This document shows, in pieces, positions 22,813 to 33,068 of a stretch of 64,000 nt of DNA (position 1 is the first letter of the stretch; every line of letters starts with the position of its first letter). The notes under the pieces were generated by a model. The model did not search any database. It was not told where the DNA came from and saw nothing but the letters and a program-made list of their open reading frames with translations. A program made the translations under genes and the position numbers. This DNA is from Flammula alnicola (taxonomy: Eukaryota > Basidiomycota > Agaricomycetes > Agaricales > Strophariaceae): the NCBI GenBank assembly GCA_015499995.1, contig JADNRV010000007.1, positions 1-64,000 on the forward strand, in the 5' to 3' direction.

Positions 22813-24652
22813 ATGGCACAGGTGCATGCAACTATCCTTACTACTATCGCTGCTGCCTTCAACCACCTCAAAGATGATGTTCACACTGCTCTTCTTACTC
22901 AGCTTGGTGATGCAGCCCAGTTGGAACAGCGAATTCAAGCTTGCTCACGTCTTATGCTGCAAATTAGTCAGGTAAGCCGTATCATTCAAATTTTCCAACT
23001 AGTTCTAACAACCATCCAAGCATGTAAATATTATTCCAGCTGATCAATTTGACATTATTCGAGACAGCATCAGTATGATGATGAAGGACCTCCACGATGC
23101 AAAATTCCTGTCTGCAGATCTCCCCGATGCAGATCCCATTGAACCTGTCACTCTGGAATACACTGGACGACCAGGTCGCCCTCGTGTGGTCATTGATGCC
23201 ACCATTCTGGAAACCTCATACGGGATGAGGGGCCCTACTGAACTTGGCCGTGTTTTCAACGTGAGCTCAAGGCTTGTTCGCCGTCGCGCACTAGAGCTTG
23301 GAATCGTCGAACCTGGCCCACCTGTCTATGTCGAATTTATACAAGAAGACGGATCAGCTATGCGCTACTATTTATCCTCTACTTCATCTCAATCCACTCT
23401 TCCTGACGAGGATCTGGATGCCATCATGATGGACATTCTCAACTCGTTCCCTTCCTTTGGACGGCGCATGATCGATGGTCATCTTAAATTTCTTGGCCAC
23501 CATGTTCCTCGAGCACGCATTCAAGCATCATATGCTCGTGTTCATGGTCCTCCTGTTTCAGCTTTTGGCATTAGGCGCATTGAACGTCGTGTTTACAATG
23601 TACGTGGCTATAATTCTCTATGTCACCACGACGGTCAACATGGTGTGTACATCTTTCATGTTTCTTCACAATTTTGCAACTTCTGATTCTCGTCATAGGT
23701 TTGATTAGGTATAAAATTGTTGTCCATGGTTTTATCGATGGATATTCGCGCTTTGTAACTGGTATCCGCGCTCACAACAACAATCGATCGGAAACTGTAC
23801 TCAAGCTTTTTGAAGAACTTGTCAAGGTTCACGGGCTTCCCAGTCGAGGTCGCGGAGATCATGGAGGTGAAAATGTTCTGGTCGCAGAATACATGGAGAA
23901 TATGAGAGGACCAAACAGGGGTTCTTATATTTGGGGCAGGCAAGTAATCATAATTACACAGTGGTTATAAACGCTAACTAATTCTCAAATCCTTCAGAAG
24001 TGTCCACAATATTCGCATCGAGCGTCTGTGGTTTGATTTCACTTCAGGCGTCGGTGCGAAATGGAAGCTGTTTTTCCAGGAACTCGAATATCAAGCAGGC
24101 CTCGACGTCGACCTTGCCAGCCACATCTGGCTCATTCATCACCTTTTCCTTGATTCCTTGAATCAAGACATCATGGATTGGGCAAATGCCTGGAACAACC
24201 ACAAGATTTCCATTGCTGGCCAGCAACCTGGCGAAGGATCCAGATCTCCTGCAGAGTTACGCTGGTTCAGTATGTTGCAGGATGGAGCGCGAGGATTCAG
24301 TCCCCTAATGGCAAATCAATTTGAGCCCGTCGAAGATGATATCGAACAAAGCAACATTGATGAGTACGGAGTTGACTGGGATGCATACCACGATACACGT
24401 ATTCAAGAGCATCACGCTGAGGCCAACCCCACCGATCCCTTTCCACAGAATCCATTTGTCGCACACCAACCAGAAAGTCTGAGCATGGTGCATGTGGATG
24501 AGTCACGATGTCCGTTCTCAGACGAGGAGCTGGCACTTTTCCAATACAATCTGATGCTGCTTCCAGAGGACATCCGTACTTCGCGAGATATGGTGCATCG
24601 TAAGCAGATGTGGAATTGGGCTCTGAGTCTTTGTAGGGAAATTATGGGATAG
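22813..24652 (+). CDS. Integrase-fold (rve-type) DDE transposase
   Basis: This is the probable transposase of the surrounding element. The four exons are 22813-22971, 23021-23642, 23699-23939 and 23998-24652, about 558 residues. In order they encode an N-terminal helical region, an AT-hook-like GRPGRPRV, a helix-turn-helix-like [20 protein letters not shown], then the integrase core. Acidic residues fit a DDE triad: Asp in [10 protein letters not shown], Asp in [11 protein letters not shown] and Glu in HNIRIERLW, with [15 protein letters not shown] between the first two. The tail is acidic. The third intron begins GCAAGT, a non-canonical GC-AG intron. No disabling mutation is seen. The core belongs to a family common in agaricomycete genomes and distantly like retroviral/IS3 integrases. 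It reads toward the right end, which is 1.6 kb away. Confidence 0.9.
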
Positions 24653-24887
24653 AAATACATATCGTCCTGTCAATGTATCTTACATTTAGAAATGTGTACC
24701 CTTAAGTTCAAGTCGGGTTTCAAAGAACTCATCTTCTGCTCGGACGGAGGTGAATTGGTGGCTACTACCCTACATAGCTATGCAATGAGACAACTGTCCT
24801 ACTCATCACTACATACATCACATGGCGAAAAGAGAAGACAGGAAAACAACGTACATTCACCTGACATAGGGTAAATAGCGACTGTAT

Positions 24888-25430
24888 CTAGATCATGCTT
24901 CCCCGCGTCCATCTTGACAGCACCGCGAAGCCCTGAATGACCTCGTCACTGCCCATGCCGATGATGTCCAAGCTGACCGTGCGCTCTTCTGGTCCAGCGC
25001 AGATAAGCTTGTAAACAGCGGGATCTTTGTGTTCTTCTCGCACCATGGAGTAGAGGGCACGGAACGAGGATTTGTCTGGTTAGAATAAGATTTTAAAAAA
25101 AGTTTTAGAGGCCACGCAAAGAAATAGAACGCACGCGTGTGATCGCCTGTTTGCTCGTGCAGGTTCAAGCTGGTCTTTTCCATCCATGGCATCAGTGTCT
25201 CCTGCAGGACCAGGTCGAAGGTACGGAGGACGGTGGTGCCCTGGATGAGCAGGTGCGTCTCCGTGCTGAGCGCGTGGAAGATCCCTGCGAGCTCTACAGC
25301 GATGTATCACATGCGGATGACCGCCACGCCTTTGGGCTGGTCCTCAAGGTCAAAGAACCCGTGCCAGAGATGCTCCTGGAAAGGAGAAGATGGCCATACA
25401 ACAAGCAAGGAGCTGAAAATGAGAGGTTAA
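24888..25430 (-). pseudogene. Glutathione reductase fragment (decayed)
   Basis: Minus-strand blocks match the NADP-binding and later domains of glutathione reductase: HGFFDLEDQPKGVAVIRM, then a stop, then YIAVELAGIFHALSTETHLL, TVLRTFDLVLQETLMPWMEK, NLHEQTG and, after a gap, VYKLICAGPEERTVSLDIIG then MGSDEVIQGFAVLSRW. The glycine before YIAVELAG in the family is a TGA here, consistent with one base change from GGA. The central part of the protein and the C-terminal catalytic His region are missing. It ends at a TAG at 24888-24890. It lies antisense to and just downstream of the integrase. Confidence 0.82.
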
Positions 25431-25960
25431 CCTGGTTAAGATTATTCAGAAAGTGAAAATATTAATGACATACCTCATGTGTTCATCGCTAAAGCTGCCA
25501 GGCAGCAGCAGCATAGTTTTGAAGGGCCGAACACTAACCATTGTTGCAGCAGAGGAAGGATCTGGGAAACAGGATGTTAAAAGGGTTGCAGAGAGAGAAC
25601 TATGAAGGACATACCTGAGCAATCCCACCCTTTCCGTTCGTTGTCAAAGCATCTGATGACTCGTCGCGGTCCTTGCTTAAATCCTTGTCGAGTGTGAGGT
25701 TGAGCGCCATCCACGCCATGGAGTTTGTGAGCCACAGATTCGATGTGCAGGTTGCAAGTTGGTGAAGGATGATGATCAGACTGCGCAGGAAGGAGATTAA
25801 ATGATGGTGACCTCATAGTGGTAGGACAAGAGGAGGGTTCGTGACAATTCATTGTCAACCTTGAACCTGCAGCTGGCGTCTGGGCCGGATAGAACCCGAT
25901 CCGGAGCCATCAATTGCAGCGACAATAAGTATTACTTACACTGGAAGTTATGTAACGGGA
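25431..25960. other. Spacer between glutathione reductase relic and right array
   Basis: No gene is recognised. Short minus-strand open frames (for example around 25577-25858) may be further upstream pieces of the decayed glutathione reductase gene, but I could not match them. Confidence 0.35.
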
Positions 25961-25964
25961 AGCT

Positions 25965-26195
25965 GGAACTTTGAAGGATATAAGGATTTTCAACAAAATA
26001 AGAATTCTCGAGGGAATAAGGACTTTAAAGAGAATAAGGATTTTCGAGGGACTTAGCCTTTTAGAGGAATAATGATTTTGAAGGGAATTAGGATTTTCAG
26101 CGAGATAAGGATTTCCAGCGAGATAAGGATTTCCAGCGAGATAAGGATTTCCAGCGAGATAAGGATTTCCAGCGAGATAAGGATTTTCAATGAAA
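25965..26195 (-). repeat. Right subterminal array of 18-bp units
   Basis: About twelve units of an 18-bp repeat occur here, four identical (AAGGATTTCCAGCGAGAT, 26107-26178). Reverse-complemented, the unit is ATCTCGCTGGAAATCCTT, sharing AAATCCTTA-x2-TCGCT with the left array in mirror orientation. The array ends about 75 bp from the right terminus. It opens an artefactual minus-strand frame encoding repeated NPYLAG. Confidence 0.92.
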
Positions 26196-26269
26196 TACAA
26201 ATATGTAGCTGACTTGGAATTTTCAGGAAATTTAAGAGTATTGAATATCGTCCAACGGGGGCTCTCATA

Positions 26270-26275
26270 TTCATC
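26270..26275. repeat. Right target site duplication TTCATC
   Basis: This is an exact copy of 5568-5573 and directly abuts the right end of the element (...CTCATA). The duplication cannot be extended in either direction, so its length is 6 bp. Confidence 0.9.
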
Positions 26276-27734
26276 GGCAGTTACGGATGAATCTGCCAGA
26301 ATTCTTGCCTTCGCTATGGCTTTCTGGCGGTCGTTGAGTCGCCTCCAGGTTGATGGAGACTTTGGTAACCAAATCAAGGCTAAAATCGCGAAAGACACAG
26401 TTCCTGCACCTTGGAGGTGGACAAGGTTTAGCTTCACATGTGCGAGTTAATTACAACCTTAAACTTGCCTTCGATCCAGAATAAATATTGCCATGAATGG
26501 TACTTAGGGTTTTGAATATGAAAAACTCCGTAAGCGATAAGCCCTGTGTTGAACTGTCAATCTGTATTCCATGAATCAAGCATAAATGGAGACTCTTGTT
26601 TACCCGAGAAGGCGCCAGAAATTGATGAAGCAGCTATATAACTTGTCAGAAAACGTTGGTCCCTGTTAAGCGGATTGAAGATAACAGAACCATAAAACAA
26701 CCCAACCCGCGATGCAAGCTCATTTCTCTTATAGAAGGTCGACAGGTAGAAAACGACTCCTGGCAGCATGGCGGACTCAAAAATTCCTAGGAAGAACCGG
26801 ATGGCAAATATTTCTAATTTTATGGTCAATGAAATAGAACAAACGGTTGTGGGATATAGAAACAGCAGATACCTGAGAAATTTCTTGCTATCCCTGCGAA
26901 AAGAGACCTACATTCGGAGAAAGCCAATTAGGATGCAAAAGAGCGAAAACGTGCAAAGAAGTTCACATCGAGCCCTAAAGATCAGAGTCCCCCGCCCATT
27001 CGTTAGCATTGGAAAAGGTTTGGCCGCATAGAAAGTCACTTACGAAGCCTATCATCATCAAGGGTAAAACACGCGCCGCGGAGAATTTCTTGACCAATAA
27101 AGATATCGGAGTCCCGAAGCTAGTAAGCATATATTAAATACGGCGAATGCAGGACAATCTAAAGGACTCCATCTCACAGACAGAAAGGAACCTGCAAAAT
27201 GAGACCACGCGGTACATTAGAAATATAAGCGGAATATATGCTGCCGGTATAGCGGTCCTCACATAAAAAATCATGACAAGGAGATAATACTGTGCCAATA
27301 TATAGTTGAGCACTCAAATTCGCCATGTATATTATGGGTCTACCTGGTTTCCTGTGAGATGGATATCCTAGACGGATGTCATTCAGCTTCTAAGACAAAA
27401 GCAACAGAAAAGGCATACCGACGAACCTTGTCCCATCCATCAGTCTTAGCGTTTCCGACATTGCCTTTATCGAGTGCATTGCACAAGTACCTGAAGAGTA
27501 CCGTGAAGACCAAGAAGATGAAGCGATTATTATCCTTACCTAGAAAGCGATGTTAGACGATTCATCGATAACGAGGAATGTGACTGACATAAATGCCAAA
27601 GGAGGCAAAAGGTTGATATCAAATATCCGACGAAGGCGACTCTCTTCCTGAGGCGAAACCTGGGACAGCTCCAAGGTGATCTCACTACCATCGATAGATT
27701 GGACCTTGGTGTCTGAGGTAGGAATGGCATCCAT
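26270..27734 (-). pseudogene. ACS-family MFS transporter, N-terminal half (split by the 20.7-kb element)
   Basis: The minus-strand start is MDAIPTSDTKVQSIDGSEIT. The hydrophobic exons follow the fold of the anion:cation symporter family: FDINLLPPLAFMYLCNALDK then GNVGNAK (helix 1 and the D-x-N-x-GNA signature region), KNFAGLLAVRFFLGIFESAM then LPGVVFYLSTFYKRNELASR, AAASSISGAFSG, and TGTVSFAILALIWLPKSPST then WRRL. It ends in the central loop at ARILADSSVTADE, where the element begins. About eight introns interrupt it. The remaining half is at 4484-5573. It is divergent from RidA with 331 bp between starts. Confidence 0.87.
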
Positions 27735-27980
27735 GATGAGTTCCGGTAGACAAAGCAGACGAAATGGACTTCTCGGTGTTCTTTAAGGATGAAATCCATA
27801 GGTCCTTTTGTCACGGTATTCATGCCCGTGCACATCAAAGGTATCCACTCCTGAGCCCCGGTAGCAGATGCTAATTGCATATGGTTTGATCCAAAGAGCT
27901 TCTATCTAGCTTCTGCGTTAGTTCTGAATTGCTTCTGAGGAGGCGGACCGCGAGTCCGAGGTCATCTGTCCAGGAAGTGG

Positions 27981-27993
27981 GGTATATTTAAAT
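27981..27993 (+). promoter_or_regulatory. TATA-like element upstream of RidA
   Basis: GGTATATTTAAATA lies about 75 bp before the RidA start codon, a plausible core promoter distance when a short 5' untranslated region is assumed. It falls in the divergent spacer shared with the transporter. Confidence 0.4.
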
Positions 27994-28065
27994 AACAGTC
28001 CTCCATACAGATTAGATAGTAATCATACCTAAGCTCCAACTGCTTAAGCTCCAGCCAGTACCAAC

Positions 28066-28613
28066 ATGTCCGTCGAAAAGATTAACTCCTCTGAGAATGC
28101 AAACTTCAGCCACATTCTCTGTTAGTGGAACACATCGCTACTGATCTCACCTTTCTGACCTTCAAGTGTCGCGCATATAGCCCATGCAACCAAAGTACCT
28201 GGACTGATCTTCATAAGCGGACAAGTCCCCGGAGACAAGGATGGACAAATCGTTCCAGGAGGGATCAAGGAACATGCTGTGAGAGATTCTCCTGAATTCA
28301 TTTAAGCCTGTTAACACCAGACTATCATAAGGCTCAATGTATCAAGAATATCGGGAACGTCCTGGAGGCTGCAGGATCATCTTGGGAGAAGGTGGTGAAG
28401 GTCAATGTGTATCTGAAAGATATGGACAATTTCGCTGAAATGAACGAAGTGTATGAGAAGGTATGATCAGGAAATAGACTTAAAAGAAAGCACTCACCGA
28501 GATATATGTTCCACCAGCTCATCCCATCTCCGAAACCTGCACGGACATGCATTCAAGCTGCTAAGCTTCCGAACGACGTCGATATTGAGATGGAGGCAAT
28601 TGCAGCGGCTTGA
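28066..28613 (+). CDS. RidA/YjgF/UK114-family imine deaminase
   Basis: RidA proteins hydrolyse reactive 2-aminoacrylate-type enamines and imines released by PLP enzymes such as serine/threonine dehydratases. The exons spell [47 protein letters not shown] then [18 protein letters not shown], and [20 protein letters not shown], ending AIAAA. The Arg in PxPARTC, which binds the substrate carboxylate in the family, is present. There are three introns; the acceptor choices ATATAG (28176) and ATAAG (28331) are needed to keep the frame. At about 125 residues the length is normal. A D-serine dehydratase gene follows 2.9 kb downstream. Confidence 0.9.
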
Positions 28614-29290
28614 GGTCGGACCAGAGCGGAACTTGAAGGGTGTCGGGCTTGTAATACTCCTGCACACACGGTGCAGGAGATGAAGAGTATTCAAACTTTC
28701 AGAGTTCAAGCTTTTCAAGGGTGAACCAGTTGCAAAATTGCACGAGATCTAATCGAAGCGAGAGATGAGGTACAGTTCCCTGCAACTGAAAATGGCAGCG
28801 CCGCCCGAGATGTACGCGGCGTCAAAGACAGGACCTGAGGTGTGTCAGACATCTGCTCTAAGTTTGTTTGGTGATATGACTTGGACGCTTCAAGGACGCT
28901 TAGCCGCATCGTCCTACATAGTGTCAGACTAACAAAATTCGTAAGTCTTTTTTATTGTATTGATCGACGACTTATGATTGATGGAAGTAAAGGCGGCACA
29001 GAGGCAGCGTTCAGAACATAAATAAAGGCCATGTTTAGTAGATGGAAGTTCGGGATCAAAAGGTTAACTTGTCGAAGACAAATGTTGTTCTATAGGTGCA
29101 ACAAAAGTTCAAAGCACACACATTGTACAGGCATAAACTCAATGTAAGTAGCGCACACAAAACGTCTAAACAAAGTCGACTATCTAGATATGATAAATAT
29201 AGGGAAAAGGTCCAAAGAGCAAAATAAAAGAACGAAAGGCAAGTCGTACATCCGTACAGAATAAATAGTAATTGCTGTTCTAGAATCTCA
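28614..29290. other. Convergent intergenic spacer
   Basis: This lies between RidA and the kinase-like gene. It is AT-rich toward the right; no gene is seen. Confidence 0.5.
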
Positions 29291-30879
29291 TTAACGTGAA
29301 TTCACCTTTTCAAGCACTGCCTGAGTTTTTGGGAATTTAGGAGTCGGGTGAGAGATAGTATGCGCACGTTCCGGTTGGCTGGTCTGAAGAGGAGCAGAGG
29401 CCGTGGTCTCGAACACCTTCGCATCAAGAGCGCGGCAAAGAGCATCCAAGAGTCGACGGGAGTCATCTGCTGTGAAACCGCCCATTATCATGGCCTTGGT
29501 CAACGAACTGAGTTTCGGAGCGATTTGTGGGACCTGTGTCATAAGGATGGAATTAAAGAACTGACAATGGGCGTGCGTTAACTACTCACGTTTATGAGGA
29601 GACTGTTAAACATAGCACCGCAATCTTGGACGTCTTGCTTAAAAGGGCATGTGGCTCTTGCTAGCAGTACTCCCGAGGGCGTTGTCGGTGACGAGGAGGG
29701 GTATAGAGATTCTTTCCGGACGCGCACGGCGTTGGTAAAGTTTACGAAGTAGTATCGAACCGGGTAAGACATCCGATCGAATTGTATGTCCGGAGTGCGT
29801 GTTTCGTTTTCGGGAAGATCTGGAAATGGGGGTGCTGTTGAAGCAGGTGCGCTATTCAAATCGACCATGTACGAAGATGGTTCGGCACAACTCAACCCAG
29901 CGATGCATTGTTCATGAAGGAAGCAAAGGCCCTATATCATATCATAATGAGTTCATGTAGCGCCGTTAATTTGGAGACGTACCTCGAGTACTTGGCGGAA
30001 AAAATCAATGTAATGCGCTACATTGATAAACGGTGGTTGATTGTACTCCGAAAGGCGCTGCATGCACAAGAAAACGTAGTCCTCTCTTTCGACTGCTCGG
30101 AATATGTGCGGAGCTGCATTCCAGGGGTCCTTCCTGGGCTCTGGCCGATTAACATCCACGAGAAGGAGCAACTCGGGTGACGATCGTTTGAGACGCTTGA
30201 CCATGAGAGAAGGTGCCAAGTTGTGTTGCAGGCCAAAATCCGGAGGCGGGTCGAACATAACCTGTCGCAAAAAGTGAGCTCTATCTTTTGTCATCAAGGC
30301 GAGGAGAGATTACCAGGTTCCGAATTCCGCAAGACATGAATGGGTCAGGCTCCGAACTTGTTAAAAGATCAATGATTTGGTCACAACTTCTGATAGAAGG
30401 TTCAGGGAGTTACATGGGATTTAGATACGCCAAACGACCTACCCAGAATCGTATGTCGTAGACGACGAGGCTCTGGAGGAAACAGACTGCGAAGGGGAAA
30501 CATGCCCAGATGACTGAGTCGGAATCCTCAAAAGCAGATTTACGTCTTCGGAGGGGTCGTAGTGCAATCCATGGTCCGCACTCTTGAGCCTCGGCATTCG
30601 TTCTAATGGGTGCCCAAAATCTGCACGGTCTTCCACGTCGTCAAGGGTGGAGTCAGTGTGGTCACTGTCATCTTCGTCCAGATTGTCGTCTGTGTCGTCT
30701 GAGTCCGCTGGAGAGTCATATATTGCATTCCCAAAATAACTGTCACCCGAGGGATATATGGATCGATGCAAGGATTCAGTAGAGGACTCTGGGCTCGACG
30801 TAGGGCTCTGCGAGAAGGGGTGCGAATCAGGAGAAGCGATATTAAACGCCCATGAGGGATTTGTTGGTGGAGAGGACAT
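29291..30879 (-). CDS. Protein kinase-fold protein lacking canonical catalytic motifs
   Basis: The start MSSPPTNPSWAFNIASPDSH opens a Ser/Pro/Asp-rich N-terminus. After a short exon (SCDQIIDLLTSSEPDPFMSC) comes a kinase-like region: NLAPSLMVKRL (possible beta-3 strand), VEREDYVFLCMQRL (hinge), YIDFFRQVLEGLCFLHEQCI (helix E) and then GLSCAEPSSYMVDLN where a catalytic loop HRD-x4-N would sit. A following FDRMSYPVRYYFVNFTNAV is typical of a basidiomycete kinase-like family. HRD and DFG are absent, so it is probably a pseudokinase. The C-terminus is an LTKAMIMGGFTADDSRRLLD helical tail. It is divergent from the D-serine dehydratase gene with 610 bp between starts. Confidence 0.75.
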
Positions 30880-31489
30880 GGCCGGCCGGGTTATAGAGCG
30901 ATCGTGGGTGCATTCTCGTTATCTATATATTGTAATGGAGAGAAGATCGAGGAGAAACATATACATAGACTCATAGTGTGTCAAGACAGGGGTTTCATTC
31001 CGATCCTCTTCGTTGCTGTTCACCTTCCTAGGTCTTGAAGGCTGGCCAAACGCAGGCACCCCAGAAGCAGTTGGAACATAAGTGAATCACCATCCGTACG
31101 CGTCTCTTGAAAGACTTGGAGGAAAATGATTAAAAGACAAGTGGAACATTCAACACATTTCGTCACTGTCAGTGCCTGCCAAGGAGAAAATTTAACATTA
31201 TCACGTGATATGACTGGGGCTCGTGTTTCAACGTTATGTAACTTCATGTCGATGCACTGTTCGTCTTGTCTCTCACAAACTTGCCAATGCAAACGTCAAA
31301 GCTATGTTGCGTGACTCTATACTCTATCAACGGCACACACATTTGAACGTGAGTGCATAAAGCAGCGACTCCCATGACCAGCTTAACTTCCTGCCCACAA
31401 ACACGAACAAGCAGTTGAATATGGATAGGCGATAAGACAATCCTTCTAGAAGCTATGAATTTCTGCCCCGCTCTTCCTCTCACGAAAAG

Positions 31490-33068
31490 ATGCTATCTCA
31501 GTCGGAAACCCCCATCCATTTGCTCACCAAACCGAGCAAAACCCAACTTGTCGATGCTTTCCTAGGGAAATCTTTGGATGAACTGAGGACGCCTGCAATG
31601 ATCATCGACCGCAAGTTGTTCGCTCAAAATTGCGCGAGTATGCATCGGAAGGCACGGGAATGGGGTGCTCCTTTCCGTGCCCATCTCAAGACCCATAAAG
31701 TAGCCAAGATTCAGAGCTGAAAAGTCTGATGTCACTCACAATTTCACGCGAATGTAGACCGCAGAAGGGACTCGACTTCAGCTTATTTCTGAAGAGGATC
31801 GGACCCATGCGGTCGTTGTTTCAACTATGATGGAAGCTTGGGAGGTGGTCAAGGCTGGGTTGGTGGCCGACTCGACAGTGAAAGATGTCAGTACGACTTT
31901 CCGCGTATTCTGTTCCAGAGAATTTATGCCTTTGTAAACCAGATTCTTTATGGACTCCCTGTCGCTTTGAATAAAGTGGCCGATCTCTCAGCTCTGTGGA
32001 ATGAGCTTGAGAAATACGGTGGTACTGTTAGGCTCTTGGTCGATCACCCTGATCAAGTCAGGTTTCTGGAAGAATACGAAAGCCAGCAGGAAAAGCCCAG
32101 GCGTTGGTCGGTTTTTGTGAAGATAAACGGGGGTCAGAAGTAAGGCAGTTGCATTCCTCTATGTATAGGACGTTGACTGATTCCTTATCGTGTAGCCGTG
32201 CTGGAGTCGTTCCACAATCCGCAGAGTTTTCAGCTCTCCTCGAAGTCTTACTCAAATCGCCTGCGGTCATTCTCTATGGATTCTATGGACACGCGGGCAA
32301 CGCCTATGGGTCTACTTCCCTTTCTGAAGCCTCTATCTTCTTGTCGCACGAGGTTGAGTCAGTAAATATTGCAGCAAAATCTGCCCTGGAAATGATCTCT
32401 AGTTCGTACCCTGGAGCAGTGGTCTCCAAGCCTTTTGTGTTATCCGTCGGTTCTACACCGACGGCCCATGCGGCAAGTGCAGAAACGAGAAAACTTCTTT
32501 CGGAAGTTCTCCACGGGGTCCTTGAATTACACGCTGGTAGGGATCTTGACTGTTCAACCTATGGGCATTGACTTAGACAATGTTCAGGTAATTATCCCAT
32601 GCTGGATTTGCAACAGCAGCACACAGGAATGATCGATCATGCTCGAATTTCTCAGCGAGTGCGTGCAACCGTGATTTCGTATTACCCTGGACGAGGCGCA
32701 AATGGTTCAGATGAAGCCATGGTGGACGCTGGCGCCATTGCTTTCAGCAAAGACACTGGACCATCAGGAAGCTTTGGCGAGGTTATTGGACTGCCGTGGA
32801 CTTTATCGAGGATATCTCAGGAACACGGAACGTTAACTTCTAATGACAAGAAGCCGACTGATAACCCTCTGAAGTTGGGGACCATAGTCGACATTGTTGG
32901 GCAGCATGCCTGCCTAATCGCGGCGGTGAGCTATACTGGTTTATGCCCTTCTTTCATTCTTGTAATTGAAGAGTCCGGCAGGCATATCCGTGGTATTATA
33001 TTGTCGACGTTGATGTCGAAGACGGGAAGAAAGTTGTTGACGTATGGGTTCCTTGGAAAGGATGGTAA
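31490..33068 (+). CDS. D-serine dehydratase (Dsd1-like, PLP- and zinc-dependent)
   Basis: The enzyme converts D-serine to pyruvate and ammonia. It has the alanine racemase N-terminal barrel fold: LGKSLDELRTPAMIIDRKLF, the PLP-lysine region FRAHLKTHK, KYGGTVRLLVDHPDQVRFLE, YGFYGHAGNAYGS, VLSVGSTPTAH, and a C-terminal domain with the HACLIAA zinc-binding His/Cys and the ending VWVPWKGW. About six introns are present; an internal one at 32928-32974 joins HACLIAA to VRQAYPWYYIVDVD. Its stop is at 33066-33068. No lesion was noticed. The toxic 2-aminoacrylate intermediate of this reaction is a RidA substrate, and RidA lies nearby. Confidence 0.9.

Larger units (their letters stand above)
5574..26269. 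mobile_element. 20.7-kb cargo-carrying integrase-type DNA transposon
   Basis: The left end reads TATGAGGGACCTCATTGGAC and the right end, reverse-complemented, reads TATGAGAGCCCCCGTTGGAC (16 of 20 identical). Similarity continues inward, about 33 of 44 bases. Flanking 6-bp duplications and the split transporter gene fix the borders. Inside lie mirror-image 18-bp subterminal arrays, four plus-strand genes (unknown Cys/His protein, AT-hook-like protein, TET/JBP-like dioxygenase, integrase) and minus-strand remnants of kinesin, ClpB and glutathione reductase genes. The integrase is the only recombinase seen and is therefore the presumed transposase. A 6-bp duplication, TA..TA termini and an integrase-fold enzyme recall, from memory, the Repbase IS3EU group, but those are normally small; Polintons share the 6-bp duplication, yet no DNA polymerase, ATPase or capsid gene is present. 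Confidence 0.88.

Noticed and set aside
5574..26269. Polinton/Maverick identity for the large element
   Set aside because: The 6-bp duplication, integrase and size fit, but there is no protein-primed DNA polymerase, packaging ATPase, protease or capsid gene, and the termini are short and imperfect.
5574..26269. Starship identity for the large element
   Set aside because: No tyrosine recombinase (DUF3435) gene is seen near either end, and the target duplication with inverted termini fits a DDE enzyme.
5574..26269. KDZ (Kyakuja-Dileera-Zisupton) identity because of the TET/JBP-like gene
   Set aside because: I see no KDZ transposase; the only recombinase is the integrase-type enzyme, and the duplication is 6 bp.
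25910..26437. Minus-strand open frame with repeated NPYLAG
   Set aside because: It is the transporter's N-terminal half running into the right subterminal array of the element.
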